64,000 nt of DNA from Oscillospiraceae bacterium (GCA_021771715.1 JAETOO010000005.1:186001-250000); one strand, 5' to 3'; shown: positions 17,982-26,390, counted from the first letter of the stretch. Notes: generated by a model not told the origin, from the sequence alone. A program made the numbers and translations.

Positions 17982-18641
17982 TCAGAATTCCTTCTGCTCC
18001 ATGATCCTGCCGGAGATGCAGCAGGATGCGGCGAGCGCGAGGATTCCGAGAGCCAGCAAGCCGAGGATCAGGACGGGCGCGGAGGCCGTTTTGATCCAGG
18101 CGGTCAGGGGTGTGAGGTTGATGGGGAATGTTTTGACGTATTTCGCTGCGAGGACGCCCCCGAACACGGACACGCCTATGATGCCAAACAGGACGGTCTG
18201 CGCCTTCTCAGAGCCGAATTTCAGCTTGACCGGGATTGCGAGCGATAAAAACAGGAATGTCCCGATCAGGTATGCCAGGGAGACAAAGAGGTACTCTCCG
18301 ATGTCAAGCGGCGCATCCTGGCGCACACTGGAGAACACAGTGGTCAGGATCAGCGTGAATCCCCAGGAGCAGAGCGCACAGAGGGCGGAGAAGAGGTATT
18401 TCTCTCTCACGTATTGTCCGCGTGTGACCGGCATGGTGAACAGATACGGCATTCCGTTCTCAAACTCGTCGTAGGAGATCGAGTTGAGGGTGAAGCTCGC
18501 GAACAGCAGCGTCATGTAGGCGGTCACGAAGTAGACTTTCGCGCCTGTCGCGAGCATGAAGCAGCTGATCCCCAGGATCATGATGAGAAATCGGAACTGC
18601 ATTTTTAAGAGTTTCAGGTCTTTGATCAGTAAGCCTTGCAT
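17982..18641 (-). CDS. ABC-2 type permease of a GntR-controlled exporter
   Basis: The 219-residue protein has about six hydrophobic helices and the features of the ABC2_membrane_5 family (start MQGLLIKDLKLLKMQFRFL, then ISYDEFENGMPYLFTMPVTR). It is the membrane partner of the ATPase encoded just upstream. The permease-ATPase-GntR(YtrA) layout matches Firmicute exporters that respond to cell-envelope antibiotics or peptides. The site AGGAGG precedes the ATG. Confidence 0.88.
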   Translation of the reverse strand: MQGLLIKDLKLLKMQFRFLIMILGISCFMLATGAKVYFVTAYMTLLFASFTLNSISYDEFENGMPYLFTMPVTRGQYVREKYLFSALCALCSWGFTLILTTVFSSVRQDAPLDIGEYLFVSLAYLIGTFLFLSLAIPVKLKFGSEKAQTVLFGIIGVSVFGGVLAAKYVKTFPINLTPLTAWIKTASAPVLILGLLALGILALAASCCISGRIMEQKEF

Positions 18642-18693
18642 AGCTTGTATTCCTCCTGTCAGATAAAGAGAGTCGGGCGGCTGCGGCGAATGC

Positions 18694-19545
18694 TCAGCAG
18701 GGCTGTTCGCCGCATGCCATCATCAGGATGGTCTCGTCGATGCTGCCGTTTTCGATGACGAGCTGCGGATAGTTGTCGTGGTAAAACTGTTTTTGATTCG
18801 TCAGGCAGTCGTAGCCGTAGCCGGTCTGCTTTGCCCGCAGAAGCTTCGAGCGGTCGATGGTCTGGTACTGCTCCTGTGTCACCTTCAAGAGGCCGTAGTC
18901 GGCGAGCAGCACGTCGGTGTCCTCGTGCAGGACGATTTTGCCGTCGTCGATCAGGTAGAGGTCGTCGCAGAGCCCTTCGAGATCCGCCGAGACGTGGGAG
19001 CTGATCAGGATCGCCCGGTCCTCCTGCTCCATGTAGGCGCGCAGCCGGTTCAGGAGGCGGTCTCTCGCGACGACATCCAGCCCCGCTGTGGGCTCGTCCA
19101 GAATCAGCAAACTTGCGTTGTGAGACAGGGCTGCAAGCAGCTGGAGCTTGCGTTTCATCCCGGTCGAGAACTCCTTGATTTGCTTGTCAAGCGGAAGCCT
19201 GGAGGCTTTACACTCGCGGGTGAAGGCTTCCCGGTCAAAGGCGGAATATATCCGGTCGAGCACGGGAAGATAATCCTGGATCGTCAGATAGCCGTTTAGG
19301 CCAGAGTTTGACAGGACGACGCCGATCCGCTCCCGGTCCGCTGTACTAAGCTCCTGGGGGCTTTTGCCGAACAGCTCCACCGTTCCGCCGTCCGTGGAGA
19401 TCAGGCCCAGGATTGCCTTGAAGCAGGTGGTCTTCCCGGCGCCGTTTTTGCCGATCAAACCGGTGATCCGGCCGCGCTCCAGTTTCATCGAGCAGTCCAG
19501 TGTGAAGCTGCCGTATTGTTTTTGCATATGTTCCAGCTTAATCAT
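18694..19545 (-). CDS. ABC transporter ATP-binding protein
   Basis: The 283-residue ATPase shows Walker A (GLIGKNGAGKTT, about residues 31-42), an LSGGQ-equivalent (EFSTGMKRKLQLL), Walker B with catalytic Glu (LLILDEPTAGLD) and the H-loop (ILISSHV). The ATG at 19545 with GGAGG is used. The upstream in-frame codons extend into the GntR gene. It powers the ABC-2 permease downstream and is the second gene of the GntR operon. Confidence 0.93.
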   Translation of the reverse strand: MIKLEHMQKQYGSFTLDCSMKLERGRITGLIGKNGAGKTTCFKAILGLISTDGGTVELFGKSPQELSTADRERIGVVLSNSGLNGYLTIQDYLPVLDRIYSAFDREAFTRECKASRLPLDKQIKEFSTGMKRKLQLLAALSHNASLLILDEPTAGLDVVARDRLLNRLRAYMEQEDRAILISSHVSADLEGLCDDLYLIDDGKIVLHEDTDVLLADYGLLKVTQEQYQTIDRSKLLRAKQTGYGYDCLTNQKQFYHDNYPQLVIENGSIDETILMMACGEQPC

Positions 19546-19549
19546 AATC

Positions 19550-19921
19550 TTACTCCTCCAGTACAATCAGAAATAGCTCTTTCAGATCGGTATCGCTCAT
19601 ACCGCAGCTTCTGCCCTTCCGGATGGCCGTTTCCAGATCGGCTTCCACCTCTTTTTTCTTCTCCTCGAGCATCCGTTCCTGGTTGGCACAGGCTACGAAG
19701 GTTCCCTTACCGTGTACGGTGATGACGAAGCCCTCCTGCTCCAGCGCGTCGTACGCCTTTTTGACGGTCAGTGCGCTGATCTTCAGATCCTTCGCGAGGG
19801 TGCGCACGGAGGGAAGCATGGTCTCTTCTAAGAGCAGGCCCTTCATAATGTTCTGCCGGATCTGATCGGCGATCTGGTCGTAGATCGGCTGCATCGAGGA
19901 ATGGTTGATAATCAGATTCAT
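19550..19921 (-). CDS. GntR-family regulator, YtrA subfamily
   Basis: The 123-residue repressor-type protein has an N-terminal winged helix (QPIYDQIADQIRQNI..LPSVRTLAKDLKISALTVKKAYDALEQEGF, residues 11-75) and a short helical tail typical of YtrA rather than a ligand-binding FadR/HutC domain. It is the first gene of the ABC exporter operon and ends 4 nt before the ATPase ATG. A palindromic operator overlaps its promoter, so autoregulation is likely. GGAGG precedes its ATG. Confidence 0.93.
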   Translation of the reverse strand: MNLIINHSSMQPIYDQIADQIRQNIMKGLLLEETMLPSVRTLAKDLKISALTVKKAYDALEQEGFVITVHGKGTFVACANQERMLEEKKKEVEADLETAIRKGRSCGMSDTDLKELFLIVLEE

Positions 19922-19945
19922 GGGTATCCTCCTTAAGTAGGTGAT

Positions 19946-19992
19946 AACAGTATATAACAGTGTAGAACTGTTGTCAACTGTTATATACTGTT
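19946..19992 (-). promoter_or_regulatory. Promoter and palindromic GntR operator of the ABC exporter operon
   Basis: A perfect 16-bp inverted repeat (19946-19961 AACAGTATATAACAGT and 19977-19992 ACTGTTATATACTGTT) has its half-sites 31 bp apart, about three helical turns. Within it on the minus strand lies a near-consensus promoter: TTGACA (19972-19977), 17-bp spacer, TATACT (19949-19954). Each half-site covers one promoter box, as expected for repression by the adjacent GntR protein. Confidence 0.82.
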
Positions 19993-20023
19993 AATTTTGG
20001 AAAAGTTCAGTCGCGGTGCGGAC

Positions 20024-20265
20024 GAGAAGATTGCAGGGCCGCCGGAACGCTCCGAATCGCTCGTCTACACGTACTAAGGCCTCAGAATGCCTGCGCATCT
20101 GCCGCCGGCAACTCGCAAAATGTGCCGGATGCACATTTTACTCGGACAGTGCCGGCTAAAAATCCTGCAAGAATGCAGGATTTTTGCGGATGCTCCGGCA
20201 TTCTGAGACCTAAGTACGTGTGAAGACTCGCTATAGTCGCGTTCCGGCGGCCCTGCAATCTTCTC
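20024..20265. repeat. Structured intergenic repeat, copy C (intact)
   Basis: This 242-bp copy has perfect 23-bp inverted ends (20024-20046 and 20243-20265) and the same nested stems and two hairpins as copy B. The end sequence differs from copy B (GAGAAGATTGCAG against GAGAATCATGCAG), but each pairs perfectly with its own partner. It lies between the GntR operon promoter and the terminator of tRNA-Pro. Confidence 0.88.
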
Positions 20266-20335
20266 TGACAGTGAATGGCTGAACTGTATTAAAGGGCGTA
20301 GCGTCTATGTCATAAGGGGACAAATTTTTCTATGA

Positions 20336-20376
20336 CACAAAAAAGAGTCTCCGAATATAGGGAAATCGGAAACTCT
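20336..20376 (-). terminator. Terminator of tRNA-Pro
   Basis: On the minus strand an 11-bp stem (AGAGTTTCCGA/TCGGAGACTCT, 20366-20376 with 20344-20354) is followed by a run of six T. It lies 18 bp beyond the tRNA 3' end. Confidence 0.85.
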
Positions 20377-20393
20377 CTTTATTGCCTGATGAG

Positions 20394-20467
20394 TCGGGGC
20401 AACAGGATTTGAACCTGCGACCTCTCGGCCCCCAGCCGAGCGCGCTACCAAGCTACGCCATACCCCG
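20394..20467 (-). tRNA. tRNA-Pro (UGG)
   Basis: The minus strand reads CGGGGTATGGCGTAGCTTGG... and ends ...CCCCGA. The acceptor stem CGGGGTA pairs with TGCCCCG, the D-loop contains AGCTTGGTAGC, and the anticodon stem CTCGG/CCGAG encloses CTGGGGG with anticodon TGG. The T-loop is GTTCAAATC. The 3' CCA is not encoded. Confidence 0.95.
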
Positions 20468-20536
20468 AAGCAAATCTATTTTACTAGATTATGGGGCATT
20501 TGTAAAGAACTATTTTTCGCAGAACAGGTTCTTGCG

Positions 20537-21457
20537 TCAGAACAGCTTCTTCGGGTAGACGCCGTTTTCTACGAGGGCGTGGAAGGCGTCGCGGACGTAG
20601 GGGACGTCGTTCTTGAAGGTGACGCCGAACCAGTGATCGGAGGAGGCGAGCACGGAGAGGTCGACGCGGTGCTCCTTGAGCAGGCCGTCCACGATCGTCG
20701 GGAGCAGGTACTCTGCTTTGAGGCGGTTCTCTCCGAGGTCCGCGAGGAACGCGGGGAAGCCGGTGGCGAGTTCGTCGATGAAGTCCGGGGTGAAGCCCCA
20801 GAAATTCATGGAGACGAGGCTGTCCGGGTCGACGGGGCGCAGTGTCCCGTCTTCCTGCACGACTGCTGCCCCATCGTCTGTCTTGACAATGCCGCGGGTC
20901 TCCTCGATCGCGATCAGCTCATGCGCCTCGTTGACCTGGCAGATGCCGCGCGTCACGCCGCCGTGCTCGGAGAGGGTGTTTCTGAGGACAAAGCCGGCCA
21001 TGCAGAACTGATATCTGCCGTTCGAAGCCGGATGCTGAGCAACCAGGAAATCGTGCACCTTGCGAAACGCGCTCTTTCCATAATAGTCGTCTGCGTTGAT
21101 CACGGCAAACGGTTCCTTGACGATGCCGCGGCAGGACAGGATCGCCTGGCCGGTTCCCCAGGGCTTTGTGCGGCCCTCGGGCACAGAAAAGCCGTCCGGC
21201 AGGTCATTCATCTCCTGGAAGGCGTACTCGACGGGAATGACCTTCTCAATGCGGTCGCCGATAATTTCTTTAAAATCGTGAAACATATCCCTGCGGGTGA
21301 CAAAGACAACTTTGTTGAAGCCGGCCTCGATGGCATCATAGATGGAATAGTCCATGATAATTTCGCCGCTTGGCCCAAAGGAGGTAAGCTGTTTGATTCC
21401 TCCGCCAAAGCGGCTGCCGATCCCTGCCGCCATGATCACAAGTGTCGTATTTTTCAT
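20537..21457 (-). CDS. Sugar-phosphate nucleotidyltransferase family protein
   Basis: The 306-residue protein has the nucleotide-binding signature AAGIGSRFGGGIKQL near its N-terminus. That signature marks the sugar NTP_transferase fold, which activates sugar 1-phosphates with NTP. The Asp of INADDYYG fits the metal site. No C-terminal left-handed helix (hexapeptide) domain is seen, and the substrate cannot be read from sequence. The ATG at 21457 with GGAGG is preferred to 21556. No sugar-pathway genes adjoin. Confidence 0.85.
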   Translation of the reverse strand: MKNTTLVIMAAGIGSRFGGGIKQLTSFGPSGEIIMDYSIYDAIEAGFNKVVFVTRRDMFHDFKEIIGDRIEKVIPVEYAFQEMNDLPDGFSVPEGRTKPWGTGQAILSCRGIVKEPFAVINADDYYGKSAFRKVHDFLVAQHPASNGRYQFCMAGFVLRNTLSEHGGVTRGICQVNEAHELIAIEETRGIVKTDDGAAVVQEDGTLRPVDPDSLVSMNFWGFTPDFIDELATGFPAFLADLGENRLKAEYLLPTIVDGLLKEHRVDLSVLASSDHWFGVTFKNDVPYVRDAFHALVENGVYPKKLF

Positions 21458-21581
21458 GATATCTCCTTCCAAAGACCCAAAATTGTGCGGAATGTAATGA
21501 GTATGGATCCTATGCTGTCTTGCACGTTTTGTCTTTTTTTGTATTTTATCACACATTTTGAGGTATTGCTACCACAAGTTT

Positions 21582-22619
21582 TCAGCCGTTGAGGAGCTCG
21601 CGGTACAGGTTCAGCACATTGCCAAAAAGGATGTTGTCGATCTGGTCGTCGGATACGTGCAGCTTGTGGAGCGCCCAGGCAAAATCCTGGATTGCGGAGG
21701 CGTCGCGCGGCTGGCTGGGCTCGTCGAAGCCGTCAAAGTCCGTGCCGAGCCCGACACAGGCACTGCCGCCGACCTCCATCATATGTACGGCGTGGCAGGC
21801 AAGGTATTCGAGCAGATTCCTGCCCTCGTGCGTGCGGGAGCCGTCCGCAGATTTTTCTGCGATCACGAAGCCCGGGCAGAGGTTCAGGCCGGAGACGCCG
21901 CCGCGCTCTCCGAGCATCCGGAGCATCTCATCCGTCAGGTTGCGCTTGTGGCCGCAGAGGGCGCGCGCGTTCGAGTGGCTCGCGACGAACGGTTTCTTTG
22001 CGTGCTCGCAGACGTCGAAAAAGCCGTCGTCCGACATGTGTGAGACGTCGACGATCATGCCGAGCGCTTCCATCTCCTCGACAAACCGGATTCCGGTCTC
22101 CGTAAGCCCGAGCGGCCGCTTTTCGCCGGCGCGGTATGCGCTGCTGCCCTCCTGCATACAGGACGGGAAGCCGAGCTCATTTTCGTGGTTCCAGGTGAGC
22201 GTCATCATGCGCGCGCCGCGGCGGTAGAGCTCCCGCAGTTTCTCCACGTCGCCCATGCAGATGCCGCCCTCCTCGAGCGTGAAGAGCGCCGAGATGCGGT
22301 GCTCCTGCTCATTTTGCTGGATGTCTGACCAGGAGGCCACGGGGCGGATCAGGTCGCTGTTGGCGGCCATCTCCGCGTCAAAGGTATCCGCGAGCTCGAG
22401 CGCGAAGCGGTACGGGGCATCCTCCTGCCCCGGAAAGCGCCTGGCTGCCTCCTCAAGTTCCACAAAGGCCGCAAAATTCTGCAGCAGATAGTTGCCCTTC
22501 TGCATTTTTTCGAGGTTGATCTGCAGCTCGGGATCATTGCGCAGGGAGGATTCCTTTCCCTGAAAGCGCTTCTCATGGATCCGGTAAATAGTGTCACAGT
22601 GCATATCTAAAATATTCAT
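21582..22619 (-). CDS. M19 membrane-dipeptidase-type dipeptidase
   Basis: The 345-residue TIM-barrel metallopeptidase family cleaves dipeptides, often those with a C-terminal D-residue. Visible zinc ligands are HxD of LDMHCDT (near residues 5-9), Glu of LFTLEEGG, and histidines in VDVSHMSD and FVASHSNAR, with the Asp of LGTDFDGFD. No signal peptide is present, so it is cytoplasmic. The ATG at 22619 follows GAGG at 10 nt, and a GTG at 22634 is an alternative. It is followed upstream by a serine hydrolase and a P1 peptidase in the same orientation. Confidence 0.9.
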   Translation of the reverse strand: MNILDMHCDTIYRIHEKRFQGKESSLRNDPELQINLEKMQKGNYLLQNFAAFVELEEAARRFPGQEDAPYRFALELADTFDAEMAANSDLIRPVASWSDIQQNEQEHRISALFTLEEGGICMGDVEKLRELYRRGARMMTLTWNHENELGFPSCMQEGSSAYRAGEKRPLGLTETGIRFVEEMEALGMIVDVSHMSDDGFFDVCEHAKKPFVASHSNARALCGHKRNLTDEMLRMLGERGGVSGLNLCPGFVIAEKSADGSRTHEGRNLLEYLACHAVHMMEVGGSACVGLGTDFDGFDEPSQPRDASAIQDFAWALHKLHVSDDQIDNILFGNVLNLYRELLNG

Positions 22620-22658
22620 GGGAGTTGTCCTCACTTTCTGAAAATTGATAGTAAAGTG

Positions 22659-24074
22659 TCAATCGACGCGCTGGTAGATCCTCGTGTAGCACCGCGCGCC
22701 CCAGGCCTGTCCGTCGCGCAGGTAAAATTCAACTGTGCTGATCCGCTGCGTGGGATCGTCGTGGCTGACGATCGCGAAAACTGTTCCGCCGCAGTAGAGG
22801 TAATCCACGCTCTGGTCGCTGTAGGAGCCGGTCAGACGGCCGTGCTCGAGCCGGACGATGCAGTGGGCGGGCACGCCCTCCTTTGCCAGGTAATCTCCGA
22901 CCAGCGCTTCCGGCATGCCAAATTCCTGTCCGATCGGCTCGGCCCAGCGGTGCGTCGTAGCGAGCGGGAGCCCGAGGATAAAGTTGTAGCAGGCCCACTG
23001 AAATTCGTCCATGTCTGCGTCGCCCTCGTTGCAGAGCACCGCCGCAGCGTAGCCGCCCTCGATCAGGCCGCCTTTGGTCGAGACGCCGTGCAGGCCACCC
23101 GCATGCTCGCAGACGATCCTGCCGTCAATCAGCCGCTTCTCGAGTCCGAGGCAGTAGTACGGCTTCTCGGAGACCGGGAAGCGTTCACCGATCAGGAGCT
23201 CGACCGCCTCGCGCGGGATGACCTGCCGGCCCTCCCAGCAGCCTTGATCGCTGAGCATTTTGTAGTAGCGCGTGATATCGCTCGCGGTGGACTTGACACA
23301 GGCACACCCGCGAAATGGCGGGAGGATCGACCAGTTGTCGTCCTGCACCAGGGCGCCTGTCTTCTCGTCCCGCTCGAACAGGCTGGTCATATTGCCGCCG
23401 GAAATCGCGCGCGCCTTGCTCCCGTCCAGATCCATCAGAGTCCGCGTCATGCCGAGCGGCCCGAAAATGCGCTCCTGCATGAACTGCTCGAGCGGGATGG
23501 TTGCGGCCTGGTCGACGACGTAGGAAAGGATCGCGTAGCCCTCGTTGGAGTAGCTCATGTACTCTCCCGGCATGCCGAGCATCCGGTAATGGCCGGCGGC
23601 GATGTAGTCCACGATCTGTTCGATCCGGTCCATCCGGTTCGGGGCGGTCTGCCGCATCTGGCGGTACCAGTCACTGTCCCGCTCGGCGCTGTTCATCGCG
23701 ATCGACCACTCGAGCGGCTCCATCGGCGGGACGCCCCAGCGGTGCATGGCGATGGAGCGCAGCGTCACGCACTCGTCCGGCGTTCCGGGCAGGTGCAGCG
23801 TCGGGAAATATTTGGTGATGGGATCCGACAGGCGGAGCTTCCCCTCGGTCTCGAGGATTGCGAGGCAGAGCGCCGTGATGGATTTGCTCATCGAGGCGAT
23901 CCCGAAGATCGTGTGCTCGTCCGCCGGGAGCCGGTGCTCGATATCGCGGTAGCCGTAGCCATGCTGAAACAGAATCCCTTCCGGGCCGCGGATCGTCACC
24001 GCAATTCCGGGGTGGCCCTTTTTCGCAAAGAGCTGTGCGAGAAACTGTTCGAGCTCTTTTGTATCTCTGGTCAT
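22659..24074 (-). CDS. Beta-lactamase-family (class C-like) serine hydrolase
   Basis: The 471-residue protein has the S-x-x-K nucleophile motif in IASMSKSITAL (near residue 63) and the Y-x-N motif in YMSYSNEGYAI. A HAGG-like third motif (CEHAGGLHG) is also present. It lacks a signal peptide, which argues for a cytoplasmic esterase or D-peptidase rather than a secreted beta-lactamase. The start at 24074 has GGAGG 8 nt upstream. It lies between an M19 dipeptidase and a P1 aminopeptidase gene, a context suggesting peptide or D-amino acid ester turnover. Confidence 0.88.
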   Translation of the reverse strand: MTRDTKELEQFLAQLFAKKGHPGIAVTIRGPEGILFQHGYGYRDIEHRLPADEHTIFGIASMSKSITALCLAILETEGKLRLSDPITKYFPTLHLPGTPDECVTLRSIAMHRWGVPPMEPLEWSIAMNSAERDSDWYRQMRQTAPNRMDRIEQIVDYIAAGHYRMLGMPGEYMSYSNEGYAILSYVVDQAATIPLEQFMQERIFGPLGMTRTLMDLDGSKARAISGGNMTSLFERDEKTGALVQDDNWSILPPFRGCACVKSTASDITRYYKMLSDQGCWEGRQVIPREAVELLIGERFPVSEKPYYCLGLEKRLIDGRIVCEHAGGLHGVSTKGGLIEGGYAAAVLCNEGDADMDEFQWACYNFILGLPLATTHRWAEPIGQEFGMPEALVGDYLAKEGVPAHCIVRLEHGRLTGSYSDQSVDYLYCGGTVFAIVSHDDPTQRISTVEFYLRDGQAWGARCYTRIYQRVD

Positions 24075-24154
24075 GATAGAAACCTCCATGTGATGTTCAG
24101 TATATATGGCACAAAAACAGATCGCCGATTCTGCGGAAACTGGCGAAGGTGATT

Positions 24155-25357
24155 TTATGGCTGAAACCGGTCGGATCCAAGATAGTCCTGCAGTCCGTAC
24201 ACGAGTTTGCCGCGGACGCCCTTTGTCGTCGGTGCGTGGTAGAGGGAGCTGATGACGGACTCCTCCACGGCCTCCACGGTCGCCTCAAAGACCGGGTCGA
24301 TCGCGTCATCGCGGAAAGCTTTTGTCTCGTACAATGCGCTCTGTCCGTAGTGCGGCACGCGGTTTGCCGTGGAAAACGCGATCGCGATATCTCCGCTCCC
24401 GTTCCCGAGATAGGAGCCGGTGCGGCCGAGCGCAGCTGCTGACCGGCGTGCCATCCGCTTGAGCTGGCGGTCCGAGAGCGGCAGGTCAGTCGCGAGGAGG
24501 ATGATGATGGAACCGTGCTCGGCTTGAGATTCACCGGAGTAGAAATCGCTCCACCGCGAGCGGCGCGGCCTGCCTGAACCGACGCTTGTGCAGCTGTCAG
24601 TGTCAGCATTCATGCCGGTGTTTGTACAGCTATCAGCGTCAGTATTTGCGCCGGTATGCGTATCAACATGTATATCGGCACGTCCCGGCGGCAGCGCCGT
24701 CTGCGGCATGCGCACGCCGTCGATCCGGAGGTTGCCGGCTACGCCGAAGTTGGACAGCACGAGCGCGCCGACCGTGTAGGTCTGGCCGTCTATGGGGAGG
24801 AGGCGGGAGGCGGATCCGATGCCGCCCTTGAGGCCCATGCAGCACATGCCGGTTCCGGCGCCGACAGCGCCCTCCTCAAACGACTCCGAGCAGTGCTCCA
24901 GGGCATGGCGCACATGTGCCTCTGTCACGTGCAGCCCGCGGATGTCATTCAGGCTGCCGTCGTTGCACTCGGCTACGATCCCGTTGACGGTGCCTGTCCC
25001 GACGCCGATATCGGGATTCTCCTCGAGCATATAACGCGTCAGAGCGGTCAGAGCGGTGCCGACACTCAAGGTGTTCGTCAGGAGAATCGGGGTCTCGAGC
25101 GTTCCGAGCTCCTCGAGCTGCACAAGGCCGGTCGTCTTCCCGAAGCCGTTGAGCACGGCTGTTCCGGCGGGTACTTTTTCCCGGAATACATTTCCGGGAT
25201 GAGGGCGGACGGCCGTCACGCCGGTGTGAATCCCCCGCGCCTCGTCGGTGAGCGTGACCTGCCCGACTGTGACGCCCTGCACATCCGTGATCAGATTCCG
25301 GGTCCCCTTCTCATAAGCATGGTGAAGTGAAATCGCACAATTTGCCGGTAATCCCAT
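24155..25357 (-). CDS. P1-family (DmpA-like) self-processing aminopeptidase with repeat insertion
   Basis: The 400-residue Ntn-type hydrolase family can release N-terminal D- or beta-amino acids. Typical motifs are NLITDVQGVTVGQVTL, ECNDGSLNDIRGLHV and LKGGIGSASR. The predicted autocleavage Gly-Ser is in EHGSIIILLATDLPL (about residues 282-283, by recalled family similarity). Residues 233-268 are an unusual Thr/Asp/Cys-rich insertion of 12-residue units (36-nt period at 24587-24658), just before the cleavage site. The ATG at 25357 follows AGGAGG; upstream in-frame sequence crosses a terminator-like hairpin. Confidence 0.88.
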   Translation of the reverse strand: MGLPANCAISLHHAYEKGTRNLITDVQGVTVGQVTLTDEARGIHTGVTAVRPHPGNVFREKVPAGTAVLNGFGKTTGLVQLEELGTLETPILLTNTLSVGTALTALTRYMLEENPDIGVGTGTVNGIVAECNDGSLNDIRGLHVTEAHVRHALEHCSESFEEGAVGAGTGMCCMGLKGGIGSASRLLPIDGQTYTVGALVLSNFGVAGNLRIDGVRMPQTALPPGRADIHVDTHTGANTDADSCTNTGMNADTDSCTSVGSGRPRRSRWSDFYSGESQAEHGSIIILLATDLPLSDRQLKRMARRSAAALGRTGSYLGNGSGDIAIAFSTANRVPHYGQSALYETKAFRDDAIDPVFEATVEAVEESVISSLYHAPTTKGVRGKLVYGLQDYLGSDRFQP

Positions 25358-25423
25358 TGTGATTCCTCCCTTTTCGGAGCCTGACTGCGGTCTAAGGTTC
25401 CCGTGGCGAGCCTGTTTCAACCA

Positions 25424-25447
25424 GAAAAAAAGAGACCGCCAGTCTCT
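25424..25447 (-). terminator. Minus-strand terminator between spoIIIAH and the P1 peptidase gene
   Basis: The stem AGAGAC/GTCTCT with a 5-nt loop is followed on the minus strand by seven T (25424-25430). It could end spoIIIA readthrough or act as a leader of the P1 peptidase gene. Confidence 0.65.
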
Positions 25448-25577
25448 GTCTCTTCCCGGATCTGCAGCAGCTCCGTTCGTCCGTATCCTTCCGGACACTT
25501 TTTTTCATTATATAGCAATCGACGGTATATTGCAATTCTCTTTTGCCGGGAATTATTTAATGACTGACTGAAAAACA

Positions 25578-25661
25578 TTGCAGTTCACCCAGGACGCCAT
25601 GCAAGCCGCAGACCGCAAGCTATCCGCCGCTACGCGGCTCCTGTCTGTGGCTGAACTGTAA
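25578..25661. repeat. 84-bp nested inverted repeat
   Basis: The outer ends TTGCAGTTCA (25578-25587) and TGAACTGTAA (25652-25661) pair with one mismatch. An inner stem AGCCGCAGAC/GTCTGTGGCT and an innermost GCCGC/GCGGC complete a cruciform-like structure. It shares GGCTGAACTGTA with the flank of copy C (20278-20289). No coding is visible. Confidence 0.5.
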
Positions 25662-25670
25662 CCCGAAAAT

Positions 25671-25700
25671 GCCGCAGGGTGCGTGTGGCCTCCCTGCGGC
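25671..25700 (-). terminator. Probable spoIIIA operon terminator
   Basis: A perfect 9-bp GC-rich stem pairs GCCGCAGGG (25671-25679) with CCCTGCGGC (25692-25700), 25 bp beyond the spoIIIAH stop. On the minus strand it is followed by ATTTTC. Confidence 0.65.
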
Positions 25701-25724
25701 AAAATGGGTTGTTTCCGGCTGGAG

Positions 25725-26390
25725 TTATTCTTCGGCGCTCACGGCTCCTGTGCGCGGGGTGATCACGATGTTCTCCCCGGAGATGTCGGTCTTCCGCTTC
25801 ACGATATCCTCGATCTGCGCGCGCTGCATGTCGTCGAGGGATGCTGCGTTGACCACGACATCGGCCTCGCCGTCCACGATGCTGACGACACAGCCGTCGA
25901 AGCCCTTTGCCTCGAGCAGCAGCTCCGCGGCGGCCTCCTTCTCCGCGATCTGCGCCAGCTCGGTCATCGCGGACACGGCGGTCGCCTTCTGGTCCTCCGC
26001 GATGTTGGTGTTGTTGATGACCTCGAGCAGCGTCTCCTTGCTCTGCGCGCGCACCTGCTCCCGGTTCAGCTTCGCGGCTGCCAGGATCGTATCGCCGGTC
26101 TGGGTGCTGGCGAGGACGGCCTCACCGACCGCGGTATCCGGATCGGGGAGTTCTGCCGATGCCTGCTCGGATCCGTCCCCGTCCAGACTCGCGATGTCCT
26201 CGTACGTGTCAGCGTATGTATTTACCGCCGCAGCCCCGTCGTCCGTGATGAGCGGGACATTGTCATCTGTTCCCGCAGGCTTCGTCTGATCCTCCAGTAT
26301 TCTTCCTGAATAGTTCAGGTACCCGGCAATCGCAATCATGATTGCCAGCGTCGTAATGATGATCTGATTTTTCTTTAAGATGCGTTTCAC
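25725..26390 (-). CDS. spoIIIAH: Stage III sporulation protein AH
   Basis: The 221-residue bitopic membrane protein has one N-terminal helix (about 8-27, QIIITTLAIMIAIAGYLNY). It also has a conserved C-terminal domain with the ring-building motif found in SpoIIIAH (AAELLLEAKGFDGCVVSIVDG..DVVVNAASLD). It pairs with SpoIIQ or its equivalent across the septum to form the mother-cell to forespore channel needed for late SigG activity. It is the last gene of the eight-gene operon. Confidence 0.92.
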   Translation of the reverse strand: MKRILKKNQIIITTLAIMIAIAGYLNYSGRILEDQTKPAGTDDNVPLITDDGAAAVNTYADTYEDIASLDGDGSEQASAELPDPDTAVGEAVLASTQTGDTILAAAKLNREQVRAQSKETLLEVINNTNIAEDQKATAVSAMTELAQIAEKEAAAELLLEAKGFDGCVVSIVDGEADVVVNAASLDDMQRAQIEDIVKRKTDISGENIVITPRTGAVSAEE

